Assembly: GCF_008831285.2 (NCBI RefSeq)
Contig: NC_045139.1
Span: 24,160,412-24,224,411 of the forward strand
DNA length: 64,000 nt
Reading direction: 5' to 3'
From: Nymphaea colorata
Lineage: Eukaryota; Streptophyta; Magnoliopsida; Nymphaeales; Nymphaeaceae
A program made the translations under genes and the position numbers. The notes under the pieces were generated by a model that did not search any database, was not told where the DNA came from, and worked only from the letters and a program-made list of their open reading frames with translations. This document shows, piece by piece, positions 55,470 to 64,000 of this stretch. How positions within the stretch are numbered: position 1 is the first letter of the stretch; each line of letters opens with the position of its first letter.

Positions 55470-56027
55470 TTAAAGCAACGAATCAAAATAAAGAATACAC
55501 GAGCAATCACAAGCCAAATCACTCCCCAGCGTCTCCATCTTGCAACAGAGAGATTCAACAGAAACATTTTTATAGCATAGGGTAAAGGAACCTCTAAACC
55601 TCCTTCCAAGAGTAGTACATGTGTCTTGACTGGCCCTATTTGTATCCAAAAGGAAATTCTGCATCCATCTGTACCAATATTTGTTAATAGATGTCAACCT
55701 TACGACCAGCACTCCAGCAGGAATTTCACTTAGATGAAGTTCCAACTGCTGAATCTCTAAGAATCTTAAGTGTCTCCCATCCGTTAGCTTGAAGCTGCGA
55801 ATAAGAGATCCTTCAAACGAAAGAGCATTCACCACCACGTATTTCTGATTATCCCAGCCCATAACATATTCTAAGATCCATCCACTCCTATCCTGGATCA
55901 ATGAGAAAGGATAGAAGATCTTGGTCTTCAGCCACAACCATATTGCTCTACAAGCATCTACCGTCCATTCTTGTTTTAAGAACATCTGTGGTGTTCCAAC
56001 GACTTTAAATGCCTCTAAAGGATCCAT
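55470..56027 (-). CDS. unidentified open frame of 185 codons
   Basis: An uninterrupted minus-strand frame opening MDPLEAFKVVGTPQMFLKQE and with several Trp-rich stretches (RAIWLWLKTKIFYPF, KYWYRWMQNF). No domain is recognised. Composition is protein-like and not low complexity. It begins about 50 bp after a copia gag remnant stops matching, so it may be captured or fused host sequence, or part of an unrecognised element. No intron or promoter evidence. It could equally be a chance frame or an exon of a decayed gene. Confidence 0.3.
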   Translation of the reverse strand: MDPLEAFKVVGTPQMFLKQEWTVDACRAIWLWLKTKIFYPFSLIQDRSGWILEYVMGWDNQKYVVVNALSFEGSLIRSFKLTDGRHLRFLEIQQLELHLSEIPAGVLVVRLTSINKYWYRWMQNFLLDTNRASQDTCTTLGRRFRGSFTLCYKNVSVESLCCKMETLGSDLACDCSCILYFDSLL

Positions 56028-56074
56028 ATGGACTGGTAAAGGTCATGCCTGTACAACAACATGCCCATGCTTAG

Positions 56075-56330
56075 GGCCCATTTTTGGTTGCTGGTTTTAG
56101 AATATAACCATCAATAAATCCGAACTGGTTCTTGGCACTAAGGGTCATCTTTATGGTCCGTCGCCAAGTAGAGTAGTTGTTCCCAACAAGTGGGTTGGTC
56201 ACGAGAATGACACTAGGGTTATCAGAATGGTGCAAGAAGAAAGGAGACTGATTCTAATCACACAAAACATCAGTTCGATCAACAGGAAGAATAGATGAGT
56301 TCTCAATGGCCATGTGGTGGGTAATATCTC
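56075..56330 (-). pseudogene. copia gag, N-terminal remnant
   Basis: The minus strand reads VTNPLVGNNYSTWRRTIKM, then LSAKNQFGFIDGYI, the start of a copia Gag. Similarity ends near 56075. It lies just inside a primer-binding site and LTR, at the expected distance. Confidence 0.78.
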
Positions 56331-56346
56331 ACTTTGTTTAAAAAGT

Positions 56347-56358
56347 GCTCTGATACCA
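56347..56358 (-). other. copia primer-binding site
   Basis: The minus strand has tggtatcagagc, a perfect match to the usual plant copia primer site, three bases from the LTR end. Confidence 0.88.
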
Positions 56359-56360
56359 AG

Positions 56361-56764
56361 TGAAATAGGCATGATGAAGAAAGAAATGAGAGAGATGAAT
56401 GAGTTAAAAAGAATCTCTACCCTCTTCGGTTCACCTTTGAGATTTTAAAGATATACAAATCCACAAATCATGGGATATGGAGGTTACACAAATCAATATG
56501 TTACAGCAGATAATTTCACAGATAACAACTAATGGGATTTTCTTATTATTATCTTTCCTTAAAAAACAAATTATAGATCTTTCCTTCTTATTTGATAGAG
56601 AGAAAGTACTCGGGTTCCTCCCAGTGCATGCCTATCGAAACCCTCCACAAAGATGTAGGTTCCATACTCTGGATTTCATCTCTCGAGCCTTCCGGACAAG
56701 GGTTCTCGAAACACTACAAATGGAAAAAATTATAAACTAGAAAACCAGCCAACGGGATTTGACA
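56361..56764 (-). mobile_element. 5' LTR of a copia element
   Basis: On the plus strand it starts TGAAATAGGC next to the primer-binding site and is taken to end at TTTGACA. The inner end is firm. The outer end is chosen only by the TG/CA rule. The matching 3' LTR was not found in the window. Confidence 0.65.
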
Positions 56765-56859
56765 CACATGTGAAATTCACATTAGCCCCAGATTTTCTAT
56801 ATAGCTGCAAGATAATTTTTTTGCCTTTCAACAATTATCTCAAGTGGTTGTGGATAGGA

Positions 56860-57400
56860 AGAATAGTGAAATCATGTGCAGGTTCCAGTACCATATACGT
56901 TAAGTTAGAGGTTAGCAGAGGAAGGGAGTCATATGAGCTCCCTGGATAGAGCTCTGTGTTCTATATAATGGTCTATGTTCTAGATCCCTTAAGGCTTTTA
57001 TTTTCTTTTTAAGTTTTTGCTCACACAGATGCACAACATCCCATTTTGTTGATGTTTTTTGTTCATTTTATTTGTACAGATAGTTTGATTATCATAAAGG
57101 CAGAAGCCTAATTACCCCAAGTGGTTGTAGCACATTGGGTAGCAAGAGGGTCCACCTCAAAAGGGATCTGTGATAAAATCCTGTGGTCGCTGTCACGTCC
57201 TTGTGTGCTCCTCTTCTGATAGACACAGACACTATGGCATAGGTAGACCCAAAGGCGTAGAACTGACTGGGTGGATAGATGTTAAAGCATGCTTTCTAAA
57301 CCAAGGAGTGGTGGGAATAAGGAGAGGAAGTGGTCTCTCAAGGCAGTGGAATGAACCTCTCATCCTAAAAGAAAATGTAGGAGCCTAATTTCTAGCAACC
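56860..57400 (+). repeat. local duplication, copy 1 (matches 58590-59060)
   Basis: Shared words in order are agaatagtgaaatcatg, ccagtaccatata, ctagatccct, gatgcacaacatccca, ggttgtagcacattgggt and gtcactgtcacg-like sequence. Differences and indels are common. No gene recognised. Confidence 0.8.
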
Positions 57401-57699
57401 TTTTTTTGGAGAAAGTTTGGCAATAACTTGCAAAGCAATCTCCTAACAAAACATACACACACACACTCTCTATCTCTCTCCCTCTCTCCACAGTACTTTA
57501 AGATTATGGCATGAAGAAACCAAATCTTGGCACTATACATCATAAAAATAGAGGCAACCTACCTTAATCCACATGTTATATGAAGTGGCTTATGAACAAT
57601 GTCAACATGCATGCAACAATCACAATTTTTTCTTTCATACGTACCATTTTAATGTGAGGTGCCTATGCAAGTAGTTTGACGTTTTATGCCGTTTTCTCT

Positions 57700-58250
57700 A
57701 AGAAAAATTTTCAAAGTCATGACTTTGTAATCGGTGCCATTGTTAGATCTAAAAACCTTGATTTGTGAACCATATTTGGTTCAACCATTTTATATGAGGT
57801 TTGTTTATTTTTCATCAAGTAAATCCAAGTAGCACAAAAATGATTGTCAACAAACATACGATAGAAACGACAACCATCAACGGAATCAATAGGAGCAGGC
57901 CCTCACACATCTGGGTGAATAATTTCAAATGATTTCTTTCTAGTCATCATAGCAAAACAACAAATATCACTATATAAATAGTTAAAGAAATGTTTAACCA
58001 GAAGATAGACGACCCAGTCGTTTGTGCAATAAATCTACAATATCTCCACCAGCTGAAGTCAAAACTTGATTTTATAAAAGATATGTGATATAACTCATTT
58101 ACATGCAAGTCCTCACCAACTGTCCCTTGAGTCCTCAGATCCTGAAATATTACACTATTAGCATAGAAAATTGCATGACAATTGAGTCCCTTAATAACCT
58201 TGGCTACCAAAAGTAGATTATTTGTAAGTTGAGGCATTACCAAAACATTC
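57700..58250 (-). pseudogene. copia pre-integrase and integrase fragment 1
   Basis: The minus strand has MPQLTNNLLLVAKVIKGLN and IFQDLRTQGTVGEDL (pre-integrase region), HVNELYHI, then FEIIHPDVWGPAPIDSVDG, FYRMFVDNHF and TWIYLMKNK (integrase core). Frame changes separate the parts. No LTR was found beside it. A similar fragment lies at 60123-60430. Confidence 0.8.
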
Positions 58251-58589
58251 ATGTCATGATTCTTGTCAAGGGTGGAGGCAGAGGGGGCCGGCAGGGGCCA
58301 TGACCAAGTGTCTTTCGATAACTCGTTCGCCTTTTAACAATTATCTCAATGCACCATGTTGTTTGAAATTTTTCAAGACACTGCATAATTGACAAGAGTT
58401 CATTTTTTTCATCCTTCATGTCCTTCAAACACGGAACCATGTTCATACGAAAAGTAAATCAAAAAAATGCAAACATGATTGGGTTTTGGAAGATAAAATT
58501 TTCTTTCCCACATCCCCATTTTGAGAATCAAAATTATGGAATTGGCATTGCAGAATTTTCATTCCGAGCAAGCAGACGGTACCATACAG

Positions 58590-59060
58590 ATACGAAGAAT
58601 AGTGAAATCATGCGCACATTCCAGTACCATATATGTTATGTTACATGAGCAGAGGAAGGAATTCATTTGAGATCCCTGGAGAGTGCTCGAACCACAGTAT
58701 TGGTTATCCTTTTTGGGGATGAAATCCTTTATTTATGTTTTCTTTACAATATAAGGGTCTATATTCTAGATCCCTACTTAGCTTTTATTTTCTTTTTAAA
58801 TTTTTGCTGACATAGATGCACAACATCCCATTCTGTTGATGCTTTTTTGTTCTGCTTTTTTTTTTGGTATACATAAAGGCATAAGCCTATTTACCGTAAG
58901 GAGTTGTAGCACATTGGGTGGCAAGATAATCCAGCTCAAAAGAGATCTCTGACAGAATAATGTGGTCACTGTCACGACCCAATGTGTTTCACTTTTGACT
59001 AGATTTTGAAGCATGCTTTGTAAACCAAAGAGTGGTGGGAACAACGGGACATAGTGGTCT
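58590..59060 (+). repeat. local duplication, copy 2 (matches 56860-57400)
   Basis: Same ordered words as copy 1, from agaatagtgaaatcatg to tgtcacgaccc. With the two integrase fragments this points to duplication of a block of about 2 kb followed by rearrangement. Confidence 0.8.
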
Positions 59061-59069
59061 CTAGTCAAT

Positions 59070-60122
59070 GGGAGGTTAATATCCAGTGTAAAATTATGCT
59101 CAAAATAATAAAAGAATTAAGCCTGACTTGTAAGAACTCAACTTATTTATGCTCAAAATATTAAAAGAGTTGGGCCCAAGTTGTAAGAACTGAACTTATT
59201 TAAACTCAGCTCAGTTTGGCTATATGAATGTGTCACGAACGAGAGCTTTTCTATTGCAAAATATATGCATTTTCTTGAATTCTCTCTTGATAATCATTCT
59301 TAGCTGAATTAGTTAAAATAAACTAGTTAAACAAGTTAATGAGTTAAACAATTTGAAAGAAATGAGACAGGTTAAGTAATTAACAAAAATGGATTAAATG
59401 AGTTAAGCAAGTCAAGCTCGAGCTCGATGATGTATCATCAAGTCAAGGTTGAGTTTATTTTACATACCTTGACTCTCGAGATTTTTTAAGTCAAGTCAAG
59501 CTCAAGCTGGCTCGAACCCGACTGGGTGCAGCCCTAATCTATGCGTGTACAGGACATCAAGCGCCTTACCCATCCCTAAAATACAGTACTAAGATTTGGC
59601 CAAGTGAAAATTGTCCAATACCTAAGCATGGATGGGGCAGCTTTTGACCCTTATCTTACGAAGAAAACTAGAAAAATTTTGCCCATTCATGGGTTGGGCC
59701 GCATTGAGGGAGACATTGGTGTTGATGGGGTCTATATCCCATCCACACTTGCACGCAAGCTATCACCACAAGTCCACTTGTCTTAGTTGTCCCTCACCGG
59801 ACAATCAAATTTTGCACTTGCACGCCTTCTGTCATGGAAAATAGTAAAATCTCTTCTGATTATTTTATCAAACAATTGTCGTGCAGACCGAAAATGTTAA
59901 GGCTATGTCATTCTAAGGTGCTGCAAATGACAACCTTTCCTTTCCATTTTTTGTGATAGTCAGCACTAATGGCATACAATTTGTGGTATGGTCAATACTA
60001 ATGGCATATAATTCCACCTGTAACGGAAAGCGTTGCATCATCCTTCGGTGTTACATTTTATATAAAATTATCAGCAGTGGTCTCTATTCAATGTCTCTAT
60101 TCATGCCTTGCCATGGTTGTCG
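59070..60122. other. intergenic, no gene recognised
   Basis: Contains small repeats: gtaagaact(c/g)aacttattta twice (about 59128 and 59182) and caagtcaagctc-type words at 59405-59505. A short repeated phrase ctaatggcata with aatt occurs at 59967 and 59998. Confidence 0.5.
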
Positions 60123-60430
60123 AAGTAAATCCAAGTAGCACGAAAATGATTGTCAACAAACATACGATAAAAACGATGTCCATCAATGGGATCAATAGGA
60201 GCAGACCCTCCTACATCTGAATGAATAATTTCAAATGATTTCTTTCTAATCATCCTAGCAAAACGAAAAATATCACAATTTACTTAATTAAAGAAATGTT
60301 TAGCCAGAAGATAGACGACCCAGTCGTTTGTGCCATAATTCTATAGTATCTCCACCAGCTGCAGTCAAAACTTGGTTTTAGAAAAGATAAGCCATATAAC
60401 TCATTCACATGCAAACCCTGCTTTGGCCAA
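60123..60430 (-). pseudogene. copia integrase fragment 2
   Basis: It matches the fragment at 57840-58110 closely (plus-strand words agcac(g/a)aaaatgattgtcaac, gaataatttcaaatgatttc, gatagacgacccagtcgttt). Same orientation. Confidence 0.78.
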
Positions 60431-60507
60431 CTTTCATGCATTAACATTTCACTTTTTGGTGTCATCACGTTTTCCATCATCTCTTTTGAAGTTTTGACTC
60501 TTGACAT

Positions 60508-61440
60508 TAAAAGATTCCTGCATTCAATAGTAGGTCTGTTTTTTCACCATTACGGGTTCGTGTTCAATGTCGTTAAGGGTGACCATTGCCTTCCTTCTTG
60601 ATTCACCTCTGATAAGCAAATAACAAACATAACTGAGCCAAGGGAATTCGTTAGTTAGCCGTCAAGATTTGACTATGCAACTACTCAAACAACAAAGTGG
60701 TTATCATAAGATTAGGATTCCCTTGTTTGTGGACAATGGCCTTATATGTAGCGCCACCATTGGTTTGGATAACTGTGTGAGACTCATCGCCTATCCTTTC
60801 TTCATTGTTTTTGCTCTCCATGGCTAAACAAACTCAAGAAACCATCACTTGGAGACAAAATGTCAATTCTAGGATGCTTGCTTTGACACCATGATATAAA
60901 GAGCAACAGGAAGAAAACTACAGCCATTAAGGTGTTTTGGCAAAGCTCTACATACATCCACGAAGATAGGAGAATAAATTTCACTAGATCATTTCATGGA
61001 TTACATTGAAAGTTTATACATCAGTTAAGCACCGATATCTCTTAGTGGCCAGGTTCCTGATGGGCATACACAAAATGGTAACTGATGCACTTACCCAAAA
61101 ATGAATAAGTCAAGTAATCTCCTCATCAAAGGTAACACACACAGAGGGGGGAGAGAGTGGAAGACAGAGACAGAGAGAGAGAGGAAGAGATTGTGGATCA
61201 AGAAAGTGACCGGTAGTCTATAGAGTTTAAGGTTTTCTCCTAAGCCACATGGGTGTGGGGTGCATGTTGGTTGTGAGCATTTTTTAAAAAATTGGAAGTG
61301 AAGGCGAGTGACAAATGTAAAATAATGTCATATAGCTGTTAATTGAGGTGGTTACCTTAAGATTACCATTGCCAAATATATAAAATAATGTTGTTATATA
61401 GCTACGTTGTCCAACTTGTAAATACCAATTGCTTTTTACT
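60508..61440. other. intergenic, GA-rich patch at 61140-61190
   Basis: No gene recognised. 61143-61190 is a purine-rich gagagag run. Confidence 0.5.
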
Positions 61441-61640
61441 GGTTGGATTTAAGCCTAGGCACCAGGCCGGGCCGCCGCCGGGTACCCGGTACCCAGCCCG
61501 ACTCGGGCCCGAACCCTAAAATAGTGACTATCAGGCCCGGGCCCTAAAATAGTGACTATCGGGCCCGGCCCGGTAATTAACAGGCCGGGCTTGGAACCGC
61601 GACTGTGATCGTCGGGGGCCCGATAAGCCCGACAATAAAT
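61440..61640. repeat. GC-rich patch with tandem ggcccgg-type repeats
   Basis: A 200-bp island of cccgggcc, ggtacccggt and cggcccggt words in AT-rich DNA. The phrase ccctaaaatagtgactatc appears twice in a row (about 61512 and 61540). A related gatcgggcccaggtaccc piece lies near 12320, so it is probably a dispersed element. Ends were not resolved. Confidence 0.6.
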
Positions 61641-61907
61641 TTGAAAATATATTTTATAAGAATTATTAACATTTGTTCAGGAAGTCGCAGGACTTGGAAA
61701 ATTATCAAATTCATCAACAGCTTCGATTACTCTAGAAATTGCATGAATGCATTGATCATATATGATTAAAGCATTTCTACGACAACATTCATCTAAAATG
61801 CATTCCTACCATAACATACACCTAAGATTTTGTTTTGATAGTTAACATAAATGTTTATGAAGAAAGAAAAGTTTTTAAAATAGATTGGAGTTATAGACCA
61901 TCAAGCA

Positions 61908-63023
61908 TTAATCCAATATTGGGTCATTACTTGAGTTTTGGTCTTAGTGAAGTCGCTAAGTAAAAATGATCTTAAACTATGAGAGAAAAATATTTGAAAG
62001 GATGGAGAAAATGAAATATTCCTATAAAAAGAAAGAGAGATAGAGAAAGAGATTTTAAAGATCTTTAAATTAAATATTTCAAAAGAAAGGAAAGATGCAT
62101 ATATCTATATGTATGCATATATGTATATATGCTTTTGACAATGAGGTGAAAAGAAACTTTCAAAAGAAAGAGAGAAAGAGAGGGAGATAAAAAAGATGCA
62201 TATACATGTGTACATACCATTATATATACACATATATAGAAACTTGTAAAAATAACATTGTCTTGAATAGAAGAGATATTTTAAATGAAAAGAATTAAAG
62301 AAATATATATATATATATATATAATTTGTAGATGAAGGCATTTGACTTGAAAAGAAAAAAAAGATTCTAGAGATAGAAAGTATGAGATTCATATATATAT
62401 ATGCATCATATTGATACAAAAGTTTGTAAAATAAAATATGTAAACATAGAGAGAAAATAATAAAGAAAATCATCATGTGCACGTATATGTATATAACATG
62501 TATTTTTTCATGAGATTGAACATCAAAGAAATGACTTGAAATAACCGACTTCAAATTGGATGTTGGTCGGATGAGAGTTTGGACTCAAGCAAGAACTTAA
62601 GCTAAGTCTCCAAAACCACATTAATCCAATATTGGGTCATTACTTGAGTTTTGGTCTTAGTGAAGTCGCTAAGTAAAAATGATCTTAAACTATGAGAAAA
62701 AAATATTTGAAAGGATGGAGAAAATGAAATATTCCTATAAAAAGAAAGAGAGATAGAGAAAGAGATTTTAAAGATCTTTAAATTAAATATTTCAAAAGAA
62801 AGGAAAGATGCATATATCTATATGTATGCATATATGTATATATGCTTTTGACAATGAGGTGTTAAAGAAGGAAAAGAAACTTTCAAAAGAAAGAGAGAAA
62901 GAGATGGAGATAGAAAAGATGCATATACATGTGTACATACCATTATATATACACATATATAGAAACTTGTAAAAATAACATTGTCTTGAATAGAAGAGAT
63001 ATTTTAAATGAAAAGAATTAAAG

Positions 63024-63058
<35 letters not shown>

Positions 63059-63327
63059 GTAGATTAAGGCATTTGACTTGAAAAGAAAAAAAGATTCTAG
63101 AGATAGAAAGTACGAGATTCATATATATATATGCATCATATTGATACAAAAGTTTGTAAAATAAAATATGTAAACATAGAGAGAAAATGATATATGTATA
63201 TAACATGTATTTTTTCATTAGATTGAACATCAAAGAAATGACTTGAAATAATCGACTTCAAATTGGATGTTGGCCGGATGAGAGTTTGGACTCAAGCAAG
63301 AACTTAAGCTAAGTCTCCAAAACCACA
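61908..63327 (+). repeat. tandem duplication of a 0.71 kb AT-rich unit
   Basis: ttaatccaatattgggtcat at 61908 recurs at 62621 (offset 713), and the match runs to aagtctccaaaaccacatta at about 62623 and 63330. Differences are few: TA-run lengths, an 11-bp insertion near 62865 and a deletion near 63190. Each unit carries (TA)n runs and GA-rich stretches. No gene is seen in either. Confidence 0.93.
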
Positions 63328-63330
63328 TTA

Positions 63331-64000
63331 GAACGTTTCTTTTGAAAATGTTTTGGAAAATATGATTTATATAAACATAGAATGTTATTATTTGGTTTGT
63401 CACAAGGGATATATTTCTTTCACTGTTAGGTATGAAAGAAAAATAAGCAATATAACGAGGCACTGGTTAGGGTTTCTAATTGGGTGAGTAGGAAGAAAAA
63501 TAGCGCAAAATGACATGCAAATACATATTAACATGTACATTTTCATGAGGTTTTTCCTCGGATTGCACAAGTCTCAACCTCAAAACTTAATATGAAGATA
63601 AAGATAAGAAACCTCAAACCACACTCTCATTCTCACCATATATTGATATATAAATAGAAAACCAAGCAACTATGCATGGATAACATATAAACAATATTCA
63701 ATAAAGGAAAGAGAGAGAGAGAGAGAGCATGGTGGAGAGAGAAAGGTTTAACTAGGAGGGAAAGCATGATGTAACTATAAAATGATATATCATCTCGTCT
63801 TCTCATACTCTCGATCCACTTGAGCATAGCCTCTTTACTCCAAAATAGAAATTGAGAGCTATCTCCTTTAGCCATGGAGAAATGAGGAAGAGAAAAAAGG
63901 GAAAGCAAAACAAGATTATTTTCATGAAATGAAATAAAATGACTCAAACGTGAAAATGAAATATCATCTCATCTTCTCATGCTCCATTTGTGCTTAAGTA
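63331..64000. other. AT-rich DNA with (GA)n at 63711-63727
   Basis: No gene recognised. The phrase atcatctcgtcttctcat near 63790 recurs as atcatctcatcttctcat near 63962. Confidence 0.55.

Noticed and set aside
62105-62554. Minus-strand frame with Ile/Tyr repeats, and its copy near 63018
   Set aside because: Produced by (TA)n runs in the tandem duplication.
62290-63060. Possible CRISPR-like or spaced repeats
   Set aside because: Two long tandem units only, with microsatellites; no short regular repeats with unique spacers, and the genome is plant.
1-64000. tRNA, rRNA or snoRNA genes
   Set aside because: No tRNA A- and B-box pair, CCA-type fold or rRNA stretch was seen by eye; the tRNA-like words near 34779 and 56347 are retrotransposon primer sites.

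Overview
The window is nuclear DNA of a flowering plant. It holds single-exon plant UDP-glycosyltransferase (UGT) genes with GC-rich codons, remains of plant-only gene families (Root_cap, an RPK2-like LRR receptor kinase, a plant MurC-like ligase), GT-AG introns, and a dense mix of plant transposable elements set in AT-rich DNA. The lineage cannot be fixed from the sequence. GC-rich third codon positions in the UGTs fit a monocot or early-diverging angiosperm, but that is inference.

Layout. 1-4870: 3' end of a Ty3/gypsy chromovirus (broken integrase and chromodomain, then a 3.4 kb LTR). 4965-8460: a direct/inverted repeat knot, MITE-like elements and a 1.3 kb element with long inverted termini. 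8950-10394 (-): a UGT88-like gene broken by a 1-base deletion. 13380-17822: a decayed LINE. 19760-21865 (-): a Root_cap gene remnant cut by a LINE fragment. 22675-23288: a MurC-like pseudogene. 23886-30225: an almost complete PIF/Harbinger transposon with TTA target duplications, a Myb/SANT-like gene, a DDE transposase gene and an extra gene encoding an RNase H1 N-terminal (hybrid-binding) domain. 30502-31860: a related non-autonomous element. 32117-33740 and 40992-42579: two copies of a segmental duplication that already carried a copia LTR. 33267-35148: a deleted copia element. 35200-38400: a degenerate AT-rich tandem array holding a hAT deletion derivative with an 8-bp target duplication. 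39037-40185: an RPK2-like kinase pseudogene. 47187-48629: the only clearly intact host gene, a 480-aa UGT. 49870-54720 (-): another LINE. 55470-60430: copia pieces and local duplications. 61908-63327: a 0.7 kb tandem duplication.

How it fits together. The two UGTs are inverted paralogues about 37 kb apart. One is intact and one has lost its frame and a conserved sugar-donor residue. Nearly everything between them is transposon DNA or dead gene pieces. The most unusual object is the PIF/Harbinger element: three internal stop codons, otherwise clean gene models, perfect palindromes beside one end, and an additional nucleic-acid-binding-type gene whose ATG overlaps the predicted stop of the transposase.
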